From an uncultured Ruminococcus sp. (GTDB lineage: Bacteria; Bacillota; Clostridia; Oscillospirales; CAG-272): a stretch of DNA of 64,000 bases. The notes beneath the pieces were generated by a model. The model was not told the DNA's origin and ran no database searches. It saw only the letters and a program-made list of their open reading frames with translations. Below are positions 42,567-51,700 of the stretch, in pieces. Where the stretch lies: NCBI GenBank assembly GCA_902795355.1, contig CADBKZ010000006.1, positions 148,496 through 212,495 on the forward strand. The letters are read 5' to 3'. The position numbers and the translations under genes were made by a program. How positions within the stretch are numbered: position 1 is the stretch's first letter; every line of letters begins with the position of its first letter.

Positions 42567-45500
42567 TCAGCGGACTTTCAACGTAATGATTTCATACGGC
42601 TTTGCAACCAGCTCCACCGCGCCGTTTCTGACCGGAAGCGTTTCCAATTCGTTCTCTTGCAGGTCGCATACCGAAACCGACTCCGCGGGCAGACCGAACG
42701 CAATGCGGCACGGGGTGCGGCTGTTGGCCGTTTCATAGAAGCGGAAGATCGTTCCGTCCCCGTTCTCGGCCTGCTTGACCGTTTCGGCAACCACGTTCTC
42801 CCGATCCACCGAGACCAGCGAGAACCGCTCGGGCAGGCAGCCTTTCTGCGCGGGAAGCTCCACCGCCGGAAGCGGCTGATTGAGCGCATAGGAAAGCGCG
42901 ACGGTATCCGATTCGTTCAGCGTTCCCGCATGGGGGTAGAGCGAATAGACAAATTCATGCTCGCCAATATCGGCAACGGGGTTGGGGTCGGTGGCGCATT
43001 TGATCAGCGAAAGCGTAATCGTTCCATCGTGAATGCCGTAGCCGTATTTGCAATCGTTCATCAGCGCAACGCCGTAATTGCCCTCGGAAAGGTCGGCGAA
43101 TTTATGCGCGCAGACCTCGAACCGAGCGGTATCCCAAGAGGTGTTTTGAACGGTGGGGCGTTCCAAATTGCCGAATTGGATGTTGTATGTGGCGCGCGCG
43201 GCGTGAACGTCGGTATCGAACAGGGTTTTGACCAGCAGATGATGTTCCTGCCAATTCGCGCGCGTTTCAAAATCAATGATCGGGATGTCCTCGTAGAGCC
43301 AGATGTCCTGCGAAATAACACTGCCAAGGAATTTGCGCTCCACGCGAATGCCGCTTCGCACGCCGTCGTGAAGCACGGTTACGGACGACACGTCGTCGAT
43401 TTCCCATGATTTTTCCACATAATATTCGGTAATCTCCCAAGCGTCGTAGTCCCTCGGGAAATCCTCGTAGGCAACCAAGCGGTTTCCTTTTCCGCCCGCG
43501 CGGAGAACCTCGCGGCCGTTTTTCTTATCGTAAAGACGGGTGATTACATAATGTTCGTCGAACTCCACCGCGTAGAACCGGTTTTCCATGCGGCGGCCGT
43601 TCACCGTAACGCTCCCGTCCGTCCGTTTGGGCGTTACCACCGCCCAGCCCTTGGACGGCAAGCCGCTCACATGGACCAACTCGTTCCCCACGCGCACATT
43701 CGCCTCGCGAACGGCCGCATGCGGGTTATAGACCAACACGCCGCCCGCCGTTTGGACCTGACCCGCAAGGGCGGAAAGGTATTTCTTCTCCAATTCGCGC
43801 CCCTGACGGCCGATGCGTTCATAGTCGGCGTCGCTGACGGCATAGACCTCGGGAATGGACGACCCCGGGATAATATCATGGAATTGGTTGGTGCAAATGG
43901 TGGTCCAAGCGTCGTCAAAGACCGCTTTCGGGTATTCCGCGCCGAGGAGTTTTTGGTTCAGAACGGCAAGCTGTTCCGCGTTTTGCCAGAGAAATTCGGA
44001 TTTCCGGTTGTTGCGCTTGTTTTTGGCAATGGAAGTCAGCGTTCCGCGGTGAAGCTCGAAGTACAGCTCGCCTTCCCATGTGGGAACGCGCGGGTTGTTC
44101 TTGTTTTTTTCGAAAAGCGATTCCAGAAAATCCACCACGCGCCCCATTTTGGCGTTGGGGCAGGTGCGGATTCCTTTTTCGAAGCGGCGGAGATATTCCA
44201 GATGCTCGCGGGTGGGTCCCCCGCCGCCGTCCCCGTAGCCGAACGCAAGCAAAACCTCGTCGGTCAACGCCTTCTGTTGCAACCGCTCGGCGGTTCCCTT
44301 GACGTACTTGGCCGAGATCCGCGCGTTGTAGTTGGTCCGATTTTCGTAGCCGGCCGCGTTGCGGTTATATTCCTGCGAGGTCAGGAAATAGGCGTTGACC
44401 TCGGAGCCGTCGATCCCGCGCCACTTGAAAATATCATAGGGCATGCGGTTCTTTTCGTTCCAGCTCAACTTGGACGTTATGAAATAATCCACGCCGCTCT
44501 TTTTGAGAATCTGCGGGAGCGCGGCCGAATAGCCGAACACGTCGGGCACCCAGAACAGGCGGCTCTCCACGCCGAGTTCCTCGCGGAAAAACCGTTTTCC
44601 GAGCAGAAGCTGACGGACAAAGGATTCGCCCGACGGCAGATTGCAATCGGATTCCACCCACATGGCGCCCTCGGCTTCCCACGCGCCCGAACGGACCTTT
44701 TCCTTGATTCCCTCGTAGACCTCGGGAGCCTCTTCTTTGATATACTGATACAAAAGCGGCTGGGATTGGAAGAATTTGTATTCGGGATATTCCGCCATAT
44801 TGGTGAGCACATTGGAGAACGAACGCTGCACCTTTTCGCGCGTTTGCTCCAACGTCCATTTCCAAGCGCAGTCAATGTGCGTGTGGCCGATGCAGATCAG
44901 CGAGGTTTCCTGCGTATGGCAGTATCCGTGGTAAAATTCCCGATCCAGATACGCTTCGGCCTCGGCAAGCGAACGGCGGAAATTTTCGTCGGGCGCGCGG
45001 CGCAGATCCAGAAAGTTAACGGCGCGGTCGAGGTATTCCACCATGTCGGCATACTCTTTGGAAAGCGGATTCAGGCATTCCAACACCTCGTGGGGAACTT
45101 GAATATCATAATAGACCTTTTCGCAAAGCTCGTCGGTGACATAGACGCTCGGCAGAAAGCGGAGATCGACAGGCTGGGACCCCGAATAGGCATACAGGTG
45201 CAGGTCGTATTCGTCGTCCGTTCCGAGCAGAACGCTGGTGTGGTTCACATCCAGCCCCTGCCGCAGCTCGCCGTTGACATACACGATGAACTGCGGGTTT
45301 TGCACGTTCCAGCCGTGCTTTCCGGTTTGCACTTGCAGGCGGACGGGACGCCCGCGCATTTCCGCGGGGATCTCCACATGCCGATAAAACCACGCGTGCG
45401 TATCCGGCGCGATGTTCCAATATTCGCCCTCGAAAAAGGGCGCGTCCGAAAGATCCGGCAGGGCGTTCCCTTTTTTATAGGGGCATTCCCGATAGCGGAA

Positions 45501-45584
45501 CCCGCTTAATCTGCGGCTGGAAAGCTTGCGGAATCCGTTCAGCTTTTCCAAGGTGATCTTAATTTTTTCTTTCAAGAAATCCAT
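42567..45584 (-). CDS. GH38 alpha-mannosidase
   Basis: A 1005-residue retaining alpha-mannosidase. IGHTHIDCAWKW holds zinc-binding His and Asp, and MWVESDCNLPSGES has the nucleophile Asp. A large C-terminal beta domain follows (ITRLYDKKNGREVL and onward). Family length and layout are complete. No signal peptide, so it acts on imported mannosides. It precedes the SGNH gene and follows two EEP-fold genes in the same operon as mannose-6-phosphate isomerase, which points to N-glycan or mannan use. Confidence 0.92.
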   Translation of the reverse strand: MDFLKEKIKITLEKLNGFRKLSSRRLSGFRYRECPYKKGNALPDLSDAPFFEGEYWNIAPDTHAWFYRHVEIPAEMRGRPVRLQVQTGKHGWNVQNPQFIVYVNGELRQGLDVNHTSVLLGTDDEYDLHLYAYSGSQPVDLRFLPSVYVTDELCEKVYYDIQVPHEVLECLNPLSKEYADMVEYLDRAVNFLDLRRAPDENFRRSLAEAEAYLDREFYHGYCHTQETSLICIGHTHIDCAWKWTLEQTREKVQRSFSNVLTNMAEYPEYKFFQSQPLLYQYIKEEAPEVYEGIKEKVRSGAWEAEGAMWVESDCNLPSGESFVRQLLLGKRFFREELGVESRLFWVPDVFGYSAALPQILKKSGVDYFITSKLSWNEKNRMPYDIFKWRGIDGSEVNAYFLTSQEYNRNAAGYENRTNYNARISAKYVKGTAERLQQKALTDEVLLAFGYGDGGGGPTREHLEYLRRFEKGIRTCPNAKMGRVVDFLESLFEKNKNNPRVPTWEGELYFELHRGTLTSIAKNKRNNRKSEFLWQNAEQLAVLNQKLLGAEYPKAVFDDAWTTICTNQFHDIIPGSSIPEVYAVSDADYERIGRQGRELEKKYLSALAGQVQTAGGVLVYNPHAAVREANVRVGNELVHVSGLPSKGWAVVTPKRTDGSVTVNGRRMENRFYAVEFDEHYVITRLYDKKNGREVLRAGGKGNRLVAYEDFPRDYDAWEITEYYVEKSWEIDDVSSVTVLHDGVRSGIRVERKFLGSVISQDIWLYEDIPIIDFETRANWQEHHLLVKTLFDTDVHAARATYNIQFGNLERPTVQNTSWDTARFEVCAHKFADLSEGNYGVALMNDCKYGYGIHDGTITLSLIKCATDPNPVADIGEHEFVYSLYPHAGTLNESDTVALSYALNQPLPAVELPAQKGCLPERFSLVSVDRENVVAETVKQAENGDGTIFRFYETANSRTPCRIAFGLPAESVSVCDLQENELETLPVRNGAVELVAKPYEIITLKVR

Positions 45585-45618
45585 AACGGTGTTTTCCTTT
45601 CTGTGTATGGAAGTGCAA

Positions 45619-46467
45619 TCAGAATGAAAGCTGCGCCCAAACGGCGTTGTGATCCGAAAGGAACGGGCCGTAGGGGCAGAGGTTGGTTGCGGTGCAGATC
45701 ATGCCGTACCGCTCCGCGCGGACGTTCGGGCTGACGAAGATATAATCGATCACGTGTCCGCGTCGGGAAAGATCGGCCGCGGAGCCGCACCAATGAAACC
45801 CGGGGCTGGTGCAAAGATCGGCCGGCAGCGTTTCGGCCGCCGCGGCGCGGGCGTTGCAAAGCCGCTCCGTATAAAGCCGGTAAACTTCCGAATCGGGCGT
45901 GGAGTTCATGTCGCCCACGAGGATCACGGGGCAATCGGCCGCGCCGAACTCTTTTTCCGCGCGCTCCCGCAAGGCCCCGATGCGGGAAAGAACGGTTTGC
46001 GCTTGGTTCGGCCTTGCGGCCTTTCCTTCATGGTCCAGATGCGTATCCAGCATCAGAAACCGTTTTCCGCTCGGCAACGCCTCGAAAAGCGCGTAGGTGC
46101 AAATGCGGTCGAAACGGGCGTCCCAACCGACCGTCGGGGTCTCGGGCGCGCCGTCCGCCAACCAAAAAACGCCGCTGAACAGGGGGCGGTAACGGCCGGA
46201 CCGGTAGAAAATGAATCCCGCTTCCCCCGTATTTTCGGTATGCCCGCCGACCATGCCGTAGCCCGAAACGGGATGATCCCGTAGCCAATCGCGCCATGGC
46301 GGCGAAAGCTCCTGAAAACCGATCAGGTCCGGATTCTCCCCCGCGATCAGCCGTTCCAGACCGGCCGCGCGGGTCGCCACCGTTGCGTCGGCCATAACGT
46401 TTTCGTTTCCTCTGACCGGCATTTGCGGCGCATTTTTGCTTAATACATTCCAAGATAAAACTTTCAT
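45619..46467 (-). CDS. Endonuclease/exonuclease/phosphatase (EEP) family protein, cytoplasmic
   Basis: A 282-residue EEP-fold (DNase I-like) metal-dependent phosphodiesterase. SWNVLSKNAPQM, LIGFQELSP (Glu ligand), LDTHLDHEG, VGDMNSTP (Asp-Asn) and SDHNAVWA (catalytic Asp-His) are all present, so it should be active. There is no signal peptide, unlike its two lipoprotein paralogues. It lies in the mannose operon. Possible substrates are phosphodiester or sugar-phosphate bonds in glycans or nucleic acid; unresolved. Confidence 0.85.
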   Translation of the reverse strand: MKVLSWNVLSKNAPQMPVRGNENVMADATVATRAAGLERLIAGENPDLIGFQELSPPWRDWLRDHPVSGYGMVGGHTENTGEAGFIFYRSGRYRPLFSGVFWLADGAPETPTVGWDARFDRICTYALFEALPSGKRFLMLDTHLDHEGKAARPNQAQTVLSRIGALRERAEKEFGAADCPVILVGDMNSTPDSEVYRLYTERLCNARAAAAETLPADLCTSPGFHWCGSAADLSRRGHVIDYIFVSPNVRAERYGMICTATNLCPYGPFLSDHNAVWAQLSF

Positions 46468-46505
46468 TGGGGAACCCTTTCAAAGTGGAATTTCGGATAC
46501 ACGCC

Positions 46506-47585
46506 CTAAAAATACAGGTCGGCGATTACGGCGTTATGATCCGAAAGATACGCGCCGTAGGGGCAGAGGTTGGTGGAAGTATGCACCATCCAATAGTTCG
46601 TAACTTTCACGGCATGCGAAACGAAAATATAGTCGATCCTGTGCCCGTTCGCAACATAATCCGCTTCCGTGTTGCAATGGCTGTACCACGGGCTTGTGGA
46701 AATTTGGGAAGAAACCGTGGTTCCCTGCGACATATCCCGCGAATCGCGCAGATAGGAAATCAACAGCGGATAGGCATTGCTGCTCGGCGTGGAGTTCATG
46801 TCCCCAACGAGAATTTCGGGGAGCGTGTAGGAGAGTTCGTATTTCTGTTTCAGCTCGGTGCGGAGCGATTCGATCCGCTCGGAGAGGACCTTGGCCTGCT
46901 TTTCGGCGGCGGAGCTGTTGGTATCCAGATGCGTATCGCAGAAGATGAAATAATTTCCGGTAGCCTTTTCCTGAAACAGCGCCCATGTGCAGGTGCGATC
47001 CCAATTGCTATCCGAATACTGGTTGGTTGCCGCGCTTTTCCATTTTGCAGGGGTTCCCTCTATCAGCCAGAACATCCCGTTCTCCACGGGCGTAAAGCGG
47101 GATTTGAGATAAAGCACCGCGCCGCCCTCTTGCGTTCCGTGCGTGTAATAAACCACAATGCCGTATTTCGAATCGGCGTGGCTATCCCACCACGTTCCCC
47201 AAACGTCGCTTTTCCATTCCTGCAAGCCGGCAATGTCAATCGCCTCTCCGCGGAGCAGTTGGCGGAATTTCGGGCCGCGGGTGGCAACCGTTGCGTCCAC
47301 TTCCTCCTCAATGCCCGTGGTTCCCCCGTTGCCGTACTCCATGGTTGAGGTTTTCCGGTTCATGCCGTGAATATTGAACGACATCACCCGCACGCTGATC
47401 CGCTCGCGCGCGGCGGGAAGATCGACCGCGGTCGTCTCTTCCTCGGTGGTAACGGGAGCGGCGGTCTCGGTTTCGGCCGCCGAAGCGGGTTCGGAAGCGG
47501 GGACCGGAACCGTTCCCCCGCCGCAGGAGACCAGCACGGCCGAGCACAGAAACAACGCGAACAAAATTTTTCCGATTTTCATCAT
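46506..47585 (-). CDS. EEP-family lipoprotein
   Basis: A 359-residue lipoprotein (lipobox LVSC) with a Thr/Ala-rich linker and an EEP domain from about residue 75. Catalytic segments: MSFNIHGMN, IAGLQEWKS, CDTHLDTNS, VGDMNSTPS, SDHNAVIA. Start at 47585 (ATG with GGAGGTG five bases ahead), overlapping the stop of the mannose-6-phosphate isomerase gene by four bases, so they are coupled. It acts outside the membrane, on phosphodiester substrates not yet identified. Confidence 0.86.
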   Translation of the reverse strand: MMKIGKILFALFLCSAVLVSCGGGTVPVPASEPASAAETETAAPVTTEEETTAVDLPAARERISVRVMSFNIHGMNRKTSTMEYGNGGTTGIEEEVDATVATRGPKFRQLLRGEAIDIAGLQEWKSDVWGTWWDSHADSKYGIVVYYTHGTQEGGAVLYLKSRFTPVENGMFWLIEGTPAKWKSAATNQYSDSNWDRTCTWALFQEKATGNYFIFCDTHLDTNSSAAEKQAKVLSERIESLRTELKQKYELSYTLPEILVGDMNSTPSSNAYPLLISYLRDSRDMSQGTTVSSQISTSPWYSHCNTEADYVANGHRIDYIFVSHAVKVTNYWMVHTSTNLCPYGAYLSDHNAVIADLYF

Positions 47586-48646
47586 TTTTTCACCTCCGGC
47601 GGTATGCAAACGATGATTTCCATCTGTTCGCGGCTCTCGATGGCAAACTGCCCTTTGAGACAATGCGGCAGGAAGAAGTAGTCGCCTTTCCGGAGCGGCG
47701 CGGAACCGTTCGGATAGGAAACGGTTCCCGACCCGTTCGTTACCACATAGACCGCGGGAGCTTCGGTATCGGTTACGGCTCCTCCGTTCAGGGTAACGCG
47801 GCGAACCGCGAAACACGGGGTATCCGAAAAGCGGATCAGCATTTCGTTTCTGACCTGCCCGTTATCCGAAACCAGAACCGGCTCCCTGCGCCCCGCCGCT
47901 ATGGCGGCCTCGCCGGAAATGGCGTAGTTGAAGCAATCGAGCGCGACCCGCGGCTCCAAGCCGAGGTACATCTGCTCGGGGGTGAGTTTCACATCCCCGC
48001 ACCAATATTCCGGCTGAATGGTAAAATCGGTGGGTTCCTGCGTTTCGAGCAACAGGCACCCCGCGCCAATGGCATGGATCATGCGCGCGCCGATGAAATA
48101 GACGTCTCCTTTTTTTACGGGGATGCGGTTGAGAAGCGAGGACATGGCCTCGGGGTTCCGCTCGCTTTCCGCAACGGCCTTTTCAAATTCCGCCCGCGTA
48201 AGCCGGTTGCGGAAGCCGAAATAGATGCAGGCGTTCTCGCGGGTTTCCAGAATTACCCACGATTCGGCTTTCCCGTGCGTGGAGTTCAGATACCGCTCGG
48301 AATACGCGCGGTCGGGGTGGCACTGCACGGGCAGGCGGATGGCGCTATCCAGCAGCTTGACCAAAATGCCAAGTTCGGCGCGATCGCCCAAAAGCTCCCC
48401 GCGGTATTCCCGAAGCAGGTCGGTGAACAAAACGCCGGTTCCGCGCACCACCGAAATCCCCTCGTTCGGCCTTCCGTTCTCGCCGTTCAGGGCGAGAACG
48501 TCCGAACTTACCCATTCTTCTGGATAAAGGCTATCCTCGGGCGCGTCGCCGAAGAATCCCGAAAACAGCTTTCCGCCTTTATATACACGCCATACCCGAT
48601 TTCGTTCAAAAAAAATCGGTTTTCTGACATTCATTTTCAAATCCAT
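47582..48646 (-). CDS. manA: Mannose-6-phosphate isomerase (class I)
   Basis: A 354-residue cupin-type zinc enzyme that interconverts mannose-6-phosphate and fructose-6-phosphate. Key segments: VQCHPDRAYSE (QxHP metal site), KAESWVIL (KxE), GARMIHAIGAGC (His ligand), and GDYFFLPHCLKG. Start at 48646 (ATG) with GGAAGGA about 13 bases upstream; an ATG at 48634 is an alternative. It heads an operon of mannosidase, EEP, esterase and mutarotase genes, feeding mannose to glycolysis. Divergent from the ROK regulator. Confidence 0.88.
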   Translation of the reverse strand: MDLKMNVRKPIFFERNRVWRVYKGGKLFSGFFGDAPEDSLYPEEWVSSDVLALNGENGRPNEGISVVRGTGVLFTDLLREYRGELLGDRAELGILVKLLDSAIRLPVQCHPDRAYSERYLNSTHGKAESWVILETRENACIYFGFRNRLTRAEFEKAVAESERNPEAMSSLLNRIPVKKGDVYFIGARMIHAIGAGCLLLETQEPTDFTIQPEYWCGDVKLTPEQMYLGLEPRVALDCFNYAISGEAAIAAGRREPVLVSDNGQVRNEMLIRFSDTPCFAVRRVTLNGGAVTDTEAPAVYVVTNGSGTVSYPNGSAPLRKGDYFFLPHCLKGQFAIESREQMEIIVCIPPEVKK

Positions 48647-48708
48647 GGATTTACAGGTTCCTTCCGAAAAAATCATCAAAAAATAATTCAAAAATCGAAC
48701 AAAATCAC

Positions 48709-48736
48709 TTTACATTCGTCAAATTTATGGTATAAT
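48709..48736 (+). promoter_or_regulatory. Promoter and direct repeat of the ROK regulator gene
   Basis: TTTACA (48709-48714), 16-bp spacer, TATAAT (48731-48736). Immediately after, AATAGAACT is repeated (bases 48735-48752), suggesting an operator. Confidence 0.68.
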
Positions 48737-48781
48737 AGAACTAATAGAACTATAAAAACAAAAAGCAAGGAAAAACGGTCT

Positions 48782-49930
48782 ATGAAAACCTATCCGCACA
48801 ACGTTAAAACCATTAAAAGCGAAAACCGTGCGCTCATCTTTAACTACCTGCGGCGGAAACCGACTTCCCGCGCGGAAATCTCCAAGGGATCCGGCATGTC
48901 CAAATCCGCCGTTACCATGATTACCAACGAGCTGATCCACGACGGGCAGATTGTGGAAACCAACTCCGCCCCCTCGGCGCGCGGCCGGAAGTCCATCCTG
49001 CTCGACATTGTGGCCGATTACCGCGTGGCGGCGGGCATTTCCCTGCACCGCAAGCATATTTACGTTTGCATTGTGGATCTGAAATCGCGCATCCTCGCCT
49101 ACGCCAGCCACAAAACCTCGGATTGGAACAACCCCTACCGCCTGATGGACGACGCCTATCGGGAAATTTGCGGTTTTCTGGAAGAGCTGAACATTCCGAA
49201 GGAGCGTTGCCTCGGCATCGGCGTCAGCGCGCCGGGGCCGCTGGACTATGTTTCGGGCGTTATGATGTCCTCTCCCGAGTTTGAGTTATTTCACAATGTG
49301 GACGTTCGCTCCTACCTGCAAAACAAATCGGGAATGCCCGTTATGCTCGATAACAACGCCGTTCTGCTTGCCATGCAGCAATCGCTCTCCAACCAATACC
49401 CCTACAAAAACTTCATTTTTGTGGTGGTTTCCAACGGGATCGGCTCGGCCGTGATCAACAACGGCACCGTTTACCGCGGGTTCCGCGGGTTTGCGGGGGA
49501 GCTGGGACACACCAGCATTCACGCAAACGGCATTCCCTGCTCCTGCGGGAACGCGGGGTGCTTGGAAAAATACATTTCCATTCAGGCGTTGCAGGAAAAA
49601 TTCGGGATCCCGTCCTACGAAAAAGTGGTGGACGACGCCTACATGGGCGACCACGAGGCCAACCGGATTCTCGAATACATCGCGGATGAATTTTCCTGCG
49701 CGCTCGGAAACGCGATTAACCTGTTTGACCCCGACGGCGTGATTATTTACGGGCAGTTCTCCTACCGCCCCGAAAAGCTGTTTGCCCTTTTGCAGGAAAA
49801 GGTGAACCGCCGCTCGGTGATCACCCGCACGCATCCGGTGGAAATTTCCTACTCCCGCATGCAGCCGGACGAGGCGAGCGCTTCGGTTTGCTCCGCCATT
49901 ATCAACCGCTATTTCGAGCAAAAGCTCTGA
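48782..49930 (+). CDS. ROK-family transcription repressor
   Basis: A 382-residue ROK repressor. Residues 1-80 are a winged helix (NRALIFNYLRRKPTSRAEIS, GMSKSAVTMITNELI). The rest is a kinase-like sugar-binding fold with the ROK zinc motif CSCGNAGCLEKY and GVSAPGPLD. No adjacent sugar kinase gene. Family members bind sugars or sugar phosphates and release operators. It is divergent from the mannose-6-phosphate isomerase operon and probably represses it. The ATG at 48782 is preceded by AGCAAGGAAAAA. Confidence 0.9.
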   Translation: MKTYPHNVKTIKSENRALIFNYLRRKPTSRAEISKGSGMSKSAVTMITNELIHDGQIVETNSAPSARGRKSILLDIVADYRVAAGISLHRKHIYVCIVDLKSRILAYASHKTSDWNNPYRLMDDAYREICGFLEELNIPKERCLGIGVSAPGPLDYVSGVMMSSPEFELFHNVDVRSYLQNKSGMPVMLDNNAVLLAMQQSLSNQYPYKNFIFVVVSNGIGSAVINNGTVYRGFRGFAGELGHTSIHANGIPCSCGNAGCLEKYISIQALQEKFGIPSYEKVVDDAYMGDHEANRILEYIADEFSCALGNAINLFDPDGVIIYGQFSYRPEKLFALLQEKVNRRSVITRTHPVEISYSRMQPDEASASVCSAIINRYFEQKL

Positions 49931-49971
49931 CGCGCGGCAGGCGGCTCTCCCCGCCCGAAAACCGAACTTTT

Positions 49972-50010
49972 CCAAACATCCCCGAGGCGGATCGCCTCGG
50001 GGATGTTTGG
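49972..50010. terminator. Hairpin between ROK and GLUG-like genes
   Basis: An 18-bp perfect stem (49972-49989 with 49993-50010, 3-nt loop) between convergent genes; no strong T-run. Confidence 0.7.
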
Positions 50011-50026
50011 CTTTCGGGACGAAAGA

Positions 50027-51625
50027 TTATTCTTCTTCCTTGCGGCGAACGGCAAGAACCGCTCCGCCGAGGATGGCGACAATTACGGCAACTCCGCCGC
50101 CGATTACGCTTTTGCATCCGCCACTTTCAGCAGGTGCGGAAGCCTCGGTTGTGGGAGCTTCGGTTGTGGGAGCCTCGGTTCCGGTGGCGGGAGCCGCAGT
50201 TGCAGTAGTTGCGGGAGCGGCCGAGGTTTCCGGAGCGGTTGCCGACGTGGCTGGCTCGTCGCTCTCGGCGGGCTTGGCGATCTCGTCCTCGCTGACAGGC
50301 TCGGCGGGAACTTCGCTATCGGCAAGCGCAATCGGGTAGGTCGCGTCGCCCGAGAGCTTGAAACCGCTGCCCAACTTGGTAATCATCGCCTCGGAAGCGA
50401 ACTCCGTTGCGGTAACAAAGGTTCCGCTGTATTGGTCAACCATGTTTCCTGCGACCTCAACGGTGGATTTTTCGTTCTTCTTGTTGTTCGAATGTTCCAG
50501 CCAAACGGAAGTATCGGTGTATTCCCCGTTATGTTCCTGTTGGTATTTCCAAAGCGTATTTTCCAACGTATAGCAGTTGGTGAAAATTTCGGTGGTGAGT
50601 TTGTCGGTGGATTTGAAGTATGCGATCATGCCGCCGATCTGACCGGACAAATAGTTCGTCACCAGATTGCCTGCGTTGAAGCAATTGGTAATGCGGGCGT
50701 TCTCGTTCGCGTCCTCGCTGGAAGAGATCATACCGCCCACTTTCGCATCCGCGTTGGTTGCGGTGGCGGCGGTTCTCCAAGAGGTGATCAATCCGTAGTT
50801 GCCGCAGTTGGTGATAACAAATGCGCCGCGGTCGGAGCAGGCAATGCCGCTCGCACGGGACTGGTGCGCGACAATGGTGGCGAAATTGAGGCAGTTGCTG
50901 ACGGTTCCGCCGTTCAATTGCGAGGTAATACCGGCAACATGGAAGTTGGATTCAACAAGCCCTTTGGAAACGCAATGATCCACCGTTGCTCCGGCGCGTA
51001 CATAACCCACAATGCCGGAAGCGCGGTCGCCGTTGCCTTTTACGGTTCCATCGAATGTCAGATAGCTCATTTTCCCGTAGTTATCATACGAAACGCCCGA
51101 CGCGTCGATTCCCGTGCTGGTAACTTCCATATTCTTGAACTCGCAGTTGATCATTTCACCGGTTGCGGAGAGCTTATAAATAACGCCCGCCGCTTTTTCC
51201 TTTGTGGAAACTTTTCCGCCGTCGATGTTGACGTTATAGACCTTGCCTTGAATGTCGTTGGCAAAAATGGCGACTTCTTTCGTGGCAGTGGCGTTGACAA
51301 CCTCGGCGTTGACAAAGGTGATGTTCTTGACGATGCCGAACATATCCAGCGTGTCGATCATCGGGCCGCTCGATTTGTAGTTGATAATCTTGTGGCCGTT
51401 GCCGTTCAGAACGCCTTCAAAGTAGTCCATCGTGACCCAATCCTTGGTAAGCGTAATGTCGGCGGTGAGCAGGTAGACGCCATCGTCTTCCATGTTGATC
51501 AGTTCCTCTTCGGTTCCGATCGGGGTGTAGGCGGAGAAGTCTTTCTCCTCGTCGGCAAAGGATGCAACCGTAAACAGGCTTGCAAGCATTGCCATGCAGA
51601 GCAAAAGGGTAAGCGCTTTTTTCAT
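50027..51625 (-). CDS. GLUG-like secreted protein with GGC-type C-terminal anchor
   Basis: A 532-residue exported protein. The signal peptide (MLASLFTVASFA) is followed by beta-solenoid-like repeats (YFEGVLNGNGHKI, GIVGYVRAGATVD, GGMISSSEDAN, GQIGGMIAYFK) like those of the GLUG proteins. A Thr/Ala/Pro-rich linker leads to SGGCKS, a hydrophobic helix and the tail RRKEEE. The anchor has the same GC-x-S start as the protein at 14290. Probably a cell-surface adhesin or enzyme scaffold. A promoter region lies in the 75-nt gap from the binding-protein gene. Start with AGGAAGGAT upstream. Confidence 0.72.
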   Translation of the reverse strand: MKKALTLLLCMAMLASLFTVASFADEEKDFSAYTPIGTEEELINMEDDGVYLLTADITLTKDWVTMDYFEGVLNGNGHKIINYKSSGPMIDTLDMFGIVKNITFVNAEVVNATATKEVAIFANDIQGKVYNVNIDGGKVSTKEKAAGVIYKLSATGEMINCEFKNMEVTSTGIDASGVSYDNYGKMSYLTFDGTVKGNGDRASGIVGYVRAGATVDHCVSKGLVESNFHVAGITSQLNGGTVSNCLNFATIVAHQSRASGIACSDRGAFVITNCGNYGLITSWRTAATATNADAKVGGMISSSEDANENARITNCFNAGNLVTNYLSGQIGGMIAYFKSTDKLTTEIFTNCYTLENTLWKYQQEHNGEYTDTSVWLEHSNNKKNEKSTVEVAGNMVDQYSGTFVTATEFASEAMITKLGSGFKLSGDATYPIALADSEVPAEPVSEDEIAKPAESDEPATSATAPETSAAPATTATAAPATGTEAPTTEAPTTEASAPAESGGCKSVIGGGVAVIVAILGGAVLAVRRKEEE

Positions 51626-51700
51626 GGTAAAATCCTTCCTTTCGTTTTGTTTTTTATGTGTTTGGGTTTACCATTCGGAAAATGATTGGAAACGCGGGCG

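Noticed and set aside
47586-47816. Longer start for the EEP lipoprotein gene
   Set aside because: The extension would run through the mannose-6-phosphate isomerase coding region and hide the signal peptide; the ATG at 47585 has an ideal ribosome site.
47663-48781. Long N-terminal extension of the ROK protein
   Set aside because: It would overlap the isomerase gene and the promoter; the winged-helix domain begins at the ATG at 48782.
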